Position numbers and translations under genes: made by a program
The notes under the pieces: model-generated
Told to the model about the DNA's origin: nothing
The model's input: only the letters and a program-made list of their open reading frames with translations
Databases searched by the model: none
In this document: one piece after another, positions 39,101 to 51,449 of the stretch
How positions within the stretch are numbered: the first letter of the stretch is position 1
Layout of the letters: every line of letters starts with the position of its first letter
Assembly (NCBI GenBank): GCA_028564675.1
Contig: JAOVVO010000420.1
Location: 1 to 64,000, forward strand
Length of the DNA: 64,000 nucleotides
Direction of reading: 5' to 3'
From: Onchocerca lupi
Taxonomy: Eukaryota > Nematoda > Chromadorea > Rhabditida > Onchocercidae

Positions 39101-40350
39101 ACTAGTTTCAACAGTTATTGTGAATGTATTGGTCTCGTTTGTTATTTCTATTATCATTAAACTTGAATGTTTATGGAAACATTGGTATAGGTTGAATAAC
39201 TAATTTGATGGAATTGAGGGATCGAGATCCAGAAATAATGAAATAAGAAGGAAAGGGAAGATAAATTTAGTTTAGAATAATGAGGAAATTTCCGAGAAAG
39301 TAGAAATCGATTTCCTTTGATCCGATTAGATCTGCTTTAATGCAGGATGTTTGTTATTGTTTGTTTGACTGCCTATTCTTTTTTCCGCATTATATTCATC
39401 ATTGAGAGCACTTTGGTTTGATCATCTTAGATGAATGTTATTGTTCTATTACATCATGGTTAATTTTCATTGTTGGCTTTCATCTTTTTGACATAGTCTG
39501 GTCCATGTCTAAAATCTTTGATTTTCATAGTTTAGATTTTAAATAGTGGCAGTAACAAAATGATTTGCCTTGCTTGATGTTCATCCTCATCTGGCACTCG
39601 TCCTTTTTAATTTTATGAAGCAGTTGTTATTATTTTTTTGTCTCTTTAAACCAGTTCTTTTAAATTCATGAATCCTTTTGAATGTCTTAATTTCTATTTT
39701 TGCAATATTTACCTCTTCTTTTTTGTATTTGGATGTACGTTTGGAATGTATGTTACATCTCAGTTTGTCCCTTTTTCCATGTTTCTGTGTTCATAAAATT
39801 ATTTGAATACAGACCAATAAAATTTGTTCCTTTCTCAGTATTTTGGACAGAACGTAATGCTCTTAGTGAACGATAGCTATTCGACTTGAAATTTTTTTTA
39901 GAAAAAAAAAGTTGCTTAATTCATATGCGTGAGCGTGGAAGCTAATCGAACATTCACTATATTACGTTTCTCATTGATTGATCTGCCACATGTTGGAACG
40001 ATCAATCTCGATCTTCATAAAGATCGCTCTCTATGTTATCATTTGATTTAAAAAGGTTTATTTCTTCTTGGTGTGGCTTGCTTCTTGGTATCGCAATTTT
40101 TCATGTATTCAACTCTGCACGCTTTTAATGGCACTTCACTTATTACCACCGCTCATTTCTTTTTTTTTTTTTTTTTTTTTTTTGATCTACTAGTTATTCA
40201 AGCTGGATGAAATATATCTTCTAATAAGACTTTGATGTTTTTTCTAACACGACTTTCAACTTAGTTTCTATTAGAAACTATGTTGCGGAAGTTAATTAAA
40301 TTAAGGCACAGTAGGATATGTCGCGTGAACAATGTAGTGAATATTTTCAG
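39101..40350. other. Lamin 3' UTR and lamin-NHE8 intergenic region
   Basis: No coding exons. Several AATAAA-type hexamers occur, one near 39817. A long T run lies at about 40160-40183. Both flanking genes are on the plus strand about 1.3 kb apart. Confidence 0.5.
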
Positions 40351-42824
40351 AATAATTAAACTGGAAGGGAGAACAATGCTGGACACAAATATTGGGAAGA
40401 AAAGTATGGTTAGTGTGGGTGGATTGTTGAAGTTTTTACTGCTACTTTCAGTTGGTGGAGATTTGCTTCCCGGAACAGACCTCAGTAGCAGTAACAGGAC
40501 GGGAAAGTGCATTTTTCAAAATTTATTTAGCATTAATTCTGAAATTTGAAAATTTAAAAGTTATATGAGTTGATTTGTTGTTGAAATCAAAGATGAGCGA
40601 AGTGAACAAGCGAAAATATAGACAATTTTATCATTTTTATATTTTTATTTGTTCAAGTATAACGGAATGATTAAATGAAGGACATAATGAACATATTGAT
40701 GATTGAGTTACTAATTGACAGGAAGAGAAATTTTTCGTAAAGAGATTGTTGAACTATCAATATCGAGGAAATATTGATCATCGATTTTACAAATTAATAA
40801 TGAATGAAGTTTGAAATGATCTTTGTCTTTTACATTAAGACTGTTATGTAATTTGAGACACTGTAAAATTGAGATTTCGCTGATAAATTTATTATTGCTC
40901 AATACAGTATTAATGAAAGTATCGAAATATTGACGAAATTAGCATTAGTTGCTGGTTTTAGTGATATCATTGACAACAGGACAACGAAACCACCGATATT
41001 ATCAATCGATGAACGTAGTGAAAATGTGGAAGAAAAAAAAAGTTCGATGGTGAACCGTTTTCTTTTCGGGGAAGGGTTATCCTTGTTTGAATCCTGAATG
41101 TATTTAGCATTTCATCTTCATTCTAAAATTTTTCAGGCTATATTTTTCATACTTATGGTGATTGCTGTGTCAACACTGGTTGTGCATATGCTTATCGTAT
41201 CTAAATTATATTTTATACCAGAAAGCTTAGCTATAGTTATTCTGGGGGAGTTTTTGTTAAATATTGTCATTATCCAGTACAAAGTTTCTCTTTAGATTAA
41301 TTGCAGTACAGTTGGACTTTTAAGACAACGGATTGAACTTCTGATTTTTCTGGTAAAGAAGTTTCCTCCAAATTATTGCGCAATTCGTGATCCTTTTTAA
41401 AAAGTACTGTTATTAACAGAACCAGTTAGCCTGCCATTTAACTTTATCTGTTAATTTTCTTTTCCCGACGAATGCTTCTTGGATTTTTCCTACTTAACAA
41501 GACTGCATTATTTGCAGATTTTATTTTATATTCGAAAATTTATAGGTGCTGTAATTGGTTTGATACTATCATATAGCAAAAGAGATTGGACAGAAGTGGA
41601 AACATTTAGTTCCAATATATTCTTTCTTGTTCTTCTTCCACCGATTATTTTTGAGAATGGTTACAATCTACACAAAGTAAGTCATGGAATAAAAATAATT
41701 CATTGGATGAGAAGAGACAAAAGTAATTTTGACATTAGTTATCAATTTTCCTCAATACTTCCTAGTACTTTATTTCCAAATTATTTGACAATAAATTTTT
41801 TTTCTTACAGTCTTAACTGAATTGCAGAGCGATTTTTTCACAAACATGTTTCCAATCTTATCATTTGCCACACTTGGGACAGTAATATCTGCTTTAACTA
41901 TTGGTTTGGCGTTATACATCCTTGGCCAAGTTCGTATGAACTTAATTTCATTATGTTTCTTGACATGCCATCTTATATTTTTGTATTCGAAATAATCAGT
42001 AACATTACTTTTGGTTTGTCTCCTTGAGTCCTGTTAGCGATATCTATTGCCATTTATTTACGAATGCATAATTTAAGCTATTAATCCTGATTTCGGGCTC
42101 ATTGCTTTAAGAATAGATGTTAATGAGCGAAAAGTTTTTTACTATCTGCGACGGATATTTCAATGAAAAACAGTTTTTATAGATCAAAATAAGTCAAAAA
42201 ATTTATCAGCTGTTTTGTTTCACTATTTATTACGTTTGCTATTATGAACTTATTCCTTATTGTTTCTTTTTATTATTAGGCGGATTTAATATATAAAATG
42301 ACTATCGCAGAAAGTTTTGTATTTGGTTCAATGATTTCTGCTGTGGATCCAGTTGCCACGCTTGCCATCTTTCAAGCATTGAATGTATGCTTTGTGTTTA
42401 AAAATTCTTATTAATAGAATTGGCATAACTTCATTTTTAGTAATTTAGCAATTTTATCTAAATTCAAAAAAAAATTGTGTAAATTTCCATAAACAAATAA
42501 AATAAGAACAGAAGGATACATTAGTTTCAAATGCTGAATTATTTTCTAATTCCAATCCAGCAAAATATCCGAATTATTTTCTTCTCCAAGATTATTTTTA
42601 GGTTGAGCGAATGCTGTATATGTTAGTTTTTGGCGAGTCAATGCTTAACGACGCCGTTGCTATCGTTCTCACATCCACTTCCTTGGAGATGTCTTTTCAG
42701 AATATTACATCTTCTACGTCAGGCAGTTTGTTTTTTCGAGTAATCTCCAGATTTACCTATATCTTTGTCATATCTGCTCTTCTTGGTGCTTTTGTTGGAT
42801 TTCTATCAGCGCTGGTATTTCTTT

Positions 42825-42858
<34 letters not shown>

Positions 42859-45238
42859 TAGTATTTTCTTATTTCAATAATAATTGATTATATCAAGGTT
42901 CGAATTTTAATTTTTTTACATTCATTTTAGTTATTCAAGTATGTCGATCTACGCAAAACGCCATCACTGGAGTTTGCTTTATTACTTATATTTGCATATT
43001 TGCCGTACGGTCTTGCAGAAGCCATTTCACTTTCAGGTTTTTATTGCGAAATTGTTTTTTAACTAAATTATTTCAGATGTATCATATACTGTTTCATTTT
43101 TCTATCTTTTCAGGTATAATGGCTATTTTGTTTTGCTCAATAACCATGTCTCAATACACGCATTTCAACATTTCACCTATAACACAAATCACTATGCAGC
43201 AGACATTCAGAACATTGGCATTTGTGGCAGGTAAATTTTCTACAGATGCAAAGAGAAGAATGTGTGAAATCTTGCCTTTATGATATAAAATTAATTCTTA
43301 AAAAATTCAGCTCCGGCATTTATTATTACGAAGTTATTTTAAGAAACGTGCACGTTTGCATATTTGGGATTAGCTTTATTCACAATCAAGCTTCAATTTC
43401 AACCAATGTTTGTCTTATGGAGCATTGTAAGTTTTGTGCTCTAGCTTACTGAACAAATTCTTATCATCTTCATCATAATATAGATGACCTAATCAGATGA
43501 AACTAATAACATCATAATATAGATGACCTAATCAGATGAAACTAATAACAGTGAACTTTCTTGAGATAATGACTTTTTTTGTGTCTGTTGTACAGTCAGA
43601 TCGGCATTGCAAATTGCGTCGATTTGCTGAAAATCGAAGATTTATTCCACTTCATCCAAAGATACGTTTTTTAGTTGCTCTGTTTCATTGGCCGTGCATT
43701 CAATGTATTTCCTCTTGCTTATGTAACCAACAAATGTCGTCGCCCTCAGATTTCCATGAAGAATCAGTTCATTATGTGGTATAGTGGCAAGTTTCATATT
43801 ATTTAATTTATTCGGAAATTTTGCAATTAAAGTGTGAAATTTGCATTCTTTAGTGGTTGTCTATTTATTTATTTATGAATGAAGAGGGGTAGGTTTAACT
43901 TCATTGATTTAATTTCTCAATTTCGGAAGAAATTTTGATCCATTTCGTCCGAAAATATTAAATAAAATTAGTTCCTTTTCTATTTCTTCTCTTAAAATAT
44001 AATCTTTGTTAAAGTATGAAAGAGTGCCGTATTCTTATATTCATGACTTGAATTTCAGAGAATAATGAAAAGGATATTTGATTAACAAATTTCTATAGCT
44101 CAAAGTTGCCAAACAATTCTGCTTGATTTTTTCATTGCTTCGAAATTTGAGATTTTCAGGTATGAGAGGGGCCGTCGCATTTGCTTTGGCTTTGCATATA
44201 TCAATAGAAAACGAAGAAACAAAAAGAGTTTTGTTAACAACAACACTTTTCATTGTATTATTTACCATCATTTTTCTTGGTGGCACAACTTTACCCGTGC
44301 TGCATGTAACATTTTAATTTTCTTAATATGATTAAATAGAAATTAAAAGTTTTTATTATCTTTTGAATTACAGGGATCGAGTTCTGGTTGCATCGAGATG
44401 CATATTCCTTAATGTTGGTGCTTTTGTTATAATTCAGAAATAATACTTTTTGAATTTTAGATACTAAGCCATGCATTCCCGGATAGGAAGCAACGAAGGA
44501 GTATAGGAATACGAATTTCGAATGATGGTGATAAGTCTGCCGTGCTGTTAAGTAAAACGCAAGAAATGGTATTCTGAATTATCACTATTAACTTTGATTT
44601 TTTGAATCATTATTATTAAATATGTAGTATCGATTATTTTTCCCTTAAGTCATGTTTATTTGAATTTTACAAAAAACCTTAAATTCCAAATTCTTCCGAT
44701 ACCACATTTAACATCTAAATAATGATAATTTAATTTTAGACTTGAATTTTAAAACTCCTAATTGCTCGCTGTCAATTATAGCCTTCTTTTAAGTTTATAT
44801 TCGACCAATCGGAACATTTGACTTCTGACACAGAAGAAATTGATAAAGTTAAAATATATGAGGAAGATACATATAAGGGAATTGCTTATAAATTTAACGA
44901 GCTATTTGTACGACCACTTTTTGTCCGCAGATATACATTGCAAGTAAGTTTTATAGTATTAGCTTTCTAGATTAGAAGCTTTTATTGACAAAAATTTTGA
45001 CTGCTATATAACGTGCTTTGTGCACCCATAGATTTAAATTTAAGGCGAAATTTTAAATCTCTATTTTTTCTCTTTTTCGCAAGTTAGCCTGGGTTTTTTT
45101 TAGGAGCTACACGAGAATCGAATAACTATGCACCGAATCACAAGTAAAATACTCAGTGAAGATTGCGGTAATCTAATCCGACAATTCTCCACTGATGAAA
45201 TTTCCACTGGTTCTTCACAAGATCAACTGTTATTATGA
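40351..45238 (+). CDS. nhx-8-like: Na+/H+ exchanger of the NHE8 (SLC9A8) type
   Basis: Exons 40376-40506, 40908-41049, 41137-(~41250), (41521)-41676, 41828-41929, 42280-42384, 42602-42814, 42931-43036, 43114-43230, 43344-43426, 43675-43786, 44160-44305, 44461-44568, 44794-44943 and 45104-45238 join in frame, except the donor of exon 3, which I could not place. The first exon encodes a signal-peptide-like LLKFLLLLSVGG. The antiporter core shows LLPPIIFENGYNLHK, SAVDPVATLAIF, MLVFGESMLNDAVAIVL (acidic/Asn ion-site region), DLRKTPSLEFALLLIFAYLP and MRGAVAFALALH. The DLRKTPSLEF motif and the LHENRITM tail point to NHE8, which acidifies Golgi, endosomes or apical membranes in other animals. The intron after 43786 starts GCAAGT, a GC donor. 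A probable trans-splice acceptor lies at 40350. Confidence 0.9.
43471..43548. repeat. Perfect 39 bp tandem duplication in an NHE8-like intron
   Basis: 43471-43509 is repeated exactly at 43510-43548 (unit begins CATCATAATATAGATGACCT). Identity of both copies suggests a recent event. It lies between exons ending at 43426 and starting at 43675 and leaves the splice sites untouched. Confidence 0.95.
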
Positions 45239-48200
45239 CTCTAATCTTTATTAAGTTTCTGTTATTAATGAAATGTCACTTTTTTATTATACATATGATG
45301 TATACAATGTTGAGGTTTTAAATTAATTTGTAATTGTTCAGCAACTAACTGAATTTATATTTCTGAATATCTGTCAAAGCATAATTCGTGAATTTTAGAT
45401 AAAACTTGGATTAATAGTAGACTTTTTTGTTTAGACCTTTGAATTTCGTTGCAGCTTCTGCTGTTGTCTATTATAAATTATAATGGAATACCAAGATTTT
45501 GAATTGGGTTCCGAATATTCTCCTTTCTCTCATTTTACTTAGTATAAGTAAAGAATTCCAAAATTCATTCCATTTGCTAATTTATCAGATATTTGTCCTT
45601 TTTTCCATTCTGAAACTTTTATTCGAAGTATCGAATTATAAATTTAATTTAGTTTTCTTGTGATGAGCATCATTAAATCACCGAGTGATATAATTGCTAA
45701 TTGCAAGAGTATCCACCTTTTCATTTCTGCCTAATAACTGTTCTGTCTTTGATATGCATTTCAAAAATATTGCTGCTGCACCATCTGTTAAGCTTTTTCT
45801 TTGAATCTATTCATCTCTGAAAAATTGCACTTTGTTATCTTATAATTATTGCTATACGTTTTCAAATTTTCAACAAATTTTGGACATTTTTATTGTTAAT
45901 ATTTAATGTATACTTAGAACCTGATCTTTCCTTTGAGATGAATAAAAGTACGAGATCGATGCTGTGCTTTGGATCATTCTTATTTCTATTTAAATGTCAA
46001 ATAATTTTTAAATTCCAAACGAAGAATTACATTTCCGTTTTAAAGTGCAAAATTGGCTGTAAAATAAGATTTTTTTATAGTTAATCATAACTTTACATCT
46101 TGACATCTCTTAAATTTGGTCTTTGATGCTAAGCAGTTTTTTTGTTTTGTACGGAATTATTTGAGGTAACTCGCGAATTAATCTGCTTAACTTTGTAATT
46201 AATTGGTTTAAGTAGTGATGCACTGCGAATTCGAACAGGTGCCTAATGTCGTTCCGTATAGTTACTTTATATTGAAGGTAGGAATTAAATTATCAAATAT
46301 TCGTTTCATATAAATTGCTTGCTGATTCATCGCGAAATTTATCTTTCCTATTGTGCTATGGGGAAATTCAAATAAGAAGGCTCGCTGTGGTTTACAAAAT
46401 TAAAATTCCTTTGAATTCATTCGGTGATGAATTTGCCTTTTCATGGGAAAAAAGTTTTGGAAAAAAAAATTGCATTTTCTAAAGGATACGGTTTCCATTT
46501 CTATCCAAATTTGTTCTAATAAAGAGTGGAACGTATCTCATTATCTCTGAAATTTAATTGAGATATTTGTTCCAAGGCTCTCGCTAAGAATAGCGAGATT
46601 ATTTTTCCATCGCTTCGTATTCAGTACTTTGGATTGGCTATTTAGTTCGAAGTTTTACAACCTGAAACACTACCCTATTGGTTTTGCAAATGAAACAGAC
46701 AATCAACCATTCTATCCAACTAATTCATTGGAATTCAATGATTAATTCATTGCAACTTGTCTTATTTCTACAACAATTAGTGGTTAAAGTAAGATTTTAC
46801 TCTTCATTTCAAACTTAGTTATAATTGTACCCAAATTATTACAATTAACTTTAAGATAAGGAATAAATTAATTAAGGAGAGTTCACTTATTGAAGTGATT
46901 CAATTTACTTTTAATTTTCATCAAACTTCTCTTCTTTCAAAAAATAATTTTTCGGAATGCGAAATAGCACGCGGATTATTCGAATGAGTTGAAATTTTTT
47001 AAATTGAACAAAAGAATTCGATACTCGATCTTTTCATTATCAATATTTTCGCATAATAATTTTAGGAAAATTTGGGAGCAATTATAATTAATTTGAAGAT
47101 AAAGAACAAAACTTCCAAGCCTGTAGGAACTGCAAAAGACTTGCCACTTCACATAACAAAATATTCACTGGTAAATTATATTACGTTTATTTTTTTCAGT
47201 TATTAAGCGATTAATTGATTAATCAAAACAATCTGCAGAAAACTATTGCCATGCAAAGTTTAAAAAAAACGGAAAAAACAAAAAAATTAAAATTCATACA
47301 TCGAAGATCATGGGCCACGATCAAAGGTAATTAACTATAGGACAAAGATTACGGATCATGAACCAAAGATCATGGATTATAGACCGGAAATCGCAGACTA
47401 TAGGTCGAAGATCATAGGCAACAAACCATATTTTATCATCATCATCATTAAACACCACAGGTTACGGAATGAAGATAATGAATCAAATACTATAGACTAT
47501 GGGCCAAAGATCATCGATCGCGAATCAAAAAATTATAGATTAGAGGTCGAAGATCAAAGATCATAAATTATAAGCTGGAGGTCGCATATCATGAAACAAA
47601 GACGTAGATATAAATCAAAGACCGTAAATCACAAGTCAAAGATTATGAATCAAGGATTATAGGTTATAGGTCAAAGACCGAAGACCGAAGATCACGAGAT
47701 ACAGACAAAAAATCATAGGTCATAGGTCGAAGATCATAGGCCATAAATCAGAGATCATAGATTATGGACAAAGATCACAAATCAAAGATTACGGGTCGTA
47801 AATCAAAGGTTATGAATTATAGGTCAATGATCATGGATTATAAACTAGCGATCATAGAGTCATAGATTTATTTTGTTTTTAAATCAAAAAATCATAGATC
47901 AGAGAACAAAGATCGAAGTTTACGCATCAAAGATCATTGCTTTACAGGCTAAGAGTCGTAAATCAAAAATCATGAAATATAGATCAAGATCATGGGTCAT
48001 AGGTCGCAGGCCATGAATTAAAGATTAGAGATCGAAAATCAAAGGTAGAAGTTCGCACATCAAAGACCATAGATTGTATTAAGGATTATAGTTCACAAAT
48101 CATGGATTAGTTTGGAACTCATCACTATAAGCACTATCATGCTTGTTATTTGTATTATTTAAATAATATGAGTTGATAAAAATTAATCATGGAGCTGTGG

Positions 48201-48968
48201 TGGACAGTCACATCTATGACAAATGAAATGACCACATCTTCATGAGTGGATTGGATTTATTATTGATCATGCTCACTTTCTCATTAATAGAGAGCCGGCC
48301 ACGCGAAAGCATGTCGTGTCCAGTTAGCAGAAAGATAAAAAAATTAAAAGTTATGACGGATCAAAGATGATTTGTCTTCTGAATTATTTTAACTGGATCA
48401 TTATTCTTCTTAACTTCTATGTTATACTAGATATCATAATGAGATGCTAAAAATCAAAAAAGAAATGAGATTTATTCAATCAGATATTTTAGTTTGTTTA
48501 CATATTTCTGAATTATTTATGGATTTCGCATTTCCCTTTTTAATTACTCAGTTAATTTATCGTTGCCATGTGCTCACCATCTACCAACGAATTGTACTTC
48601 TGAACCTCGATTTTATTACAATCTGAAATGTATAAATAATCAAGATTAATGTTACTGATAGTAATGATAACAACAATAGATAGTTTCAATGACAACGGAA
48701 GTTATCTTTACACAGCTTATCATACATTTAATCGTTTTATCATCCTAATTTAGAGGAGAAAAATTAATCAGTGCAATTCTTCACAGAAAATTCGTGAATA
48801 AATTAATATTTTAAACGCGAAGAAATTGTATTACAATAGCATAAGAGCAAAGTTGTATAGAATGTTGTAAAAATTAAATGCATTCTATCCCCAGTCATTG
48901 TTGAATTTTAAGAATAATTTTTTCTATTTTTTTTTAATTTTATATAATTCTAGATTTTATTTCTGAGC
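45239..48968. other. NHE8-like 3' UTR and gene-poor AT-rich interval
   Basis: No frame with splice context or similarity, apart from the degenerate tandem-repeat tract listed separately. Short frames at 45893-46084 and 48444-48626 look like chance. Confidence 0.5.
47300..48115. repeat. Degenerate tandem-repeat tract built on GATCAAAGATCATAGATTA-like units
   Basis: For about 800 bases the sequence is a chain of short words such as AAAGATCATAGAT, AGGTCGAAGATCA and AATCAAAGATTA, in a roughly 10 or 20 bp rhythm but without exact copies. Purines dominate the plus strand and GATC/ATCA recurs dozens of times. This looks like an old, diverged minisatellite. A 64-codon open frame at 47372-47566 is a by-product of the repeat. 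Confidence 0.75.
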
Positions 48969-49932
48969 TTAAAACCGAAAAAGAATTGGATATATACATT
49001 TTTTTCGGCCATGTACGGGGCAATTCTCATCAATTTGATGTATATCCGAACTTTCAACATGACCAGTGGGAGGCATTTGTTGTGGCATGTTTATAACGAC
49101 GTCTCTTTCAACAACCTGAAAAGGACGAATAGTTTATAAGTGATTAGTACTTCTATGCTTCATAAAAATTTAAATTTTGTGAAACAATGGAAAAAAACGT
49201 GCAGTGTTCGGTATAAAATTTTTATTGGAATTTTTGGTCAATTCATCAGTGCCAATTCGTCCGTTAGCGCGATTGATCTGCAAGAAGAATTCAAAAAGAT
49301 TTAAAAGTAGAAATAAAGTGAAACATAATTGTAGATCATCAACACTAACTTAGTGAAAGAAAATTCTTTAACTCGGGATTTTTTTTAGAATCATACAAAT
49401 TCAGATGAGAAAGTAATAGAAAAATAAAAGGAAATTATTCTGAAGTACCATTTTTCCTGATTCTCTAAGGACATTAAGAAAAAGAAGTATATTTATCGTG
49501 ATAAATATGGCTCTTACATTTTTGGATAGATAAGGAGTGTGAAAGTCAATTTGTAAAATAAATTATTAATTGGAAGGTAAAAGATTTTATTTTTTATTCT
49601 AAAAGTCATTCTATATAAATATTAATTGATAATTGGTTTTTAACCTCTTCATCAGTAAAAGTAACGTAGCAACAACTGCGTACGATACAAATGATCAAAG
49701 CAACCATAGAAATGATTATAAATACAATGATAACAGCATAAAATGCAACAATCCATTCACGTGTAGTTAACGTAAATAAGTTCCAGTAACTGAAATTTAG
49801 AAAAAAAAATTTAAGTTTTTTATCCTTCCTAGTTTTTATAATATCAATATTGTTTTTAAGCAACAATCAATTTGAATAATTGGTAACAAGATTAAATATC
49901 AAATGCTGGACAACTTTCAATAATTACCTCAT
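48969..49932 (-). CDS. Small single-pass membrane protein, unknown family
   Basis: A five-base coding exon (49932-49928, ATGAG) joins exon 49789-49645 and then 49115-48969, in frame, giving 98 aa. The short N-terminus MSYWNLFTLTTREW is followed by one strong membrane segment of ~25 residues (FYAVIIVFIIISMVALIICI). Then come Cys-Cys and an acidic TDEE, and a hydrophilic tail with MPQQMPPTGH and CPVHGRKK. The tail is predicted to be cytoplasmic by the positive-inside pattern (RSCC after the segment). A further exon starting at 49277 (INRANGRIGTDELTK) fits phase 0 and ends in its own stop, so it may be an alternative 3' end. I do not recognise the family. The chained splice phases and hydrophobic profile make it a real gene candidate. 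Confidence 0.55.
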
Positions 49933-51449
49933 GTCAAAGATAAATATCTTCGACGACTACTCAGCAATTGCAAAATGATATAAAATGATTGCGTGTTATA
50001 ATTAATTTTTGATTTATTTCATGTAAAAATAGCTGAAATAATGCAAATAGAACATTTGGGCATCAAATGAATTTGATGTTATAATTACATCTTCTACTTT
50101 TTTGAGTAAATGCTAAACTGTTGATGAATTCTACAAAATATTTCATCGTTTTTCAGAAGGTTTTGTATTTCAAAAAAAATTTAACTTTAAATTGAAATAA
50201 AAGTTAAGAATTTCCGAGAAAGTACTATTAAACTGAAAAATTTCTCTTTCTCTTTTTCTCTATAAAATAGAAGAGCTGAAATGAATATTTTTCTCTTTTA
50301 GATATTAATTTATTTATTTTTCTTCACCTCATCATTAATCATATATCGTGGAACTTCAGACGAATGCGCTTTTTTATATTACTCCTATAATTAGAATTTT
50401 GTTAAGCATTATTTAACTATTGTTCTTTTTCAATTTTCAAAAAACTTTGACTTCGTACGTTTTCTTCACCATCAGAATTTGAGAAAAATTGCCTATATGC
50501 CAATTAAATTTGACAAAAATTTCTTGAAATTTCGAAAATATTCATGAAAAAATTAAAATTCATGATTAACACGTGCAGTGGCCGATCCGGCTAGTCTATC
50601 CAGCTGATCTATATAAATAAAAACATCGATGTTCTTTTGTTCAAACTCTTAAAACCCCGGAAGTTCTTAAACACGCGCCTTGCCTATATTCAAAATCTTA
50701 GATATCGAGAAGTTCTTAACTATTGCTTTGAAATTTTGAAACAATTTTGCATTCGAATACACGCATGTTTTTTACACGCGTTGCTGTAGCTCAGTCTGGT
50801 TAAGTGGAAAAAAAAGAAAAAAGAAAAGAAAAAAAAGAAAAGCGCATGTTTCTGTTTTTGGGAAAAAAACTGATATTTTGTAATTTGATTTGTAGTCTGA
50901 TTGGATTGAAGACTGATTCTTGCTATTATGATTAGGTTAGGTCAGCAATAAGTGTGAAAAGGTTTTTTGTGTTTTGTGACAGAGATGAATGCTGTTGAGA
51001 AATGTTTTATCGATCGAGAAAGAGTGTTTCTTCGTAGCAAACAATTATCAGAGAACATCCAAGCAAATTAATCACTGGGTTATTCTTTCCTTTGTCAATA
51101 ATAGAGAAGGATACTATTGAAATGAATGGTCCGATTATCGCTACTGTTATGAATGGTCCGATTATCGCTGCTTTGAACTGTCGAACTTTAACCCTTGGAA
51201 CTCCGAACTGTTGCTGTTGCTGCATTGATCTTTGTCGTTTATCTGTGAATTGGAGCGTTTTGATGGTAAACATGTTTCTCATCCCTTTGAAACTATGTCG
51301 CGCCACTTGACATTTAGTATTTCTTGTTTACAGTCATCGTCATGGCTTTATTTGACATCTTTCAGTTTTCATCCATATTTAACATGTTTAATTTCACAAT
51401 ACTTGTGGGTATACAGTATTTTTTGTTGTTCCATTTTTTGTGCAGGTAT
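49933..51449. other. Intergenic region between the small membrane-protein gene and the Helitron relic
   Basis: No supported exons. A purine (A/G) tract lies at about 50806-50841. A 21 bp segment is repeated at 51122-51142 and 51149-51169. The latter area may belong to the mobile-element relic, but I cannot assign it. Confidence 0.4.

Noticed and set aside
40280..40375. Earlier ATG for the NHE8-like gene at 40280
   Set aside because: An acceptor TTTTCAG at 40350 falls inside that stretch, so it is probably upstream of the mature mRNA; the ATG at 40376 fits better.
47372..47566. 64-codon frame rich in Asp, Tyr and Arg
   Set aside because: Created by the degenerate tandem words; no Met-start context or splice sites.
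50780..50807. tRNA-like start with a box A (TAGCTCAGTCTGG)
   Set aside because: No pairing D stem, no anticodon arm and no box B follow; the sequence runs into an A/G tract.
51007..51310. Opposing frames next to the Helitron relic
   Set aside because: They share a 27 bp-period repeat and a CAG/CTG run, but neither shows a recognisable domain, so no gene is called.
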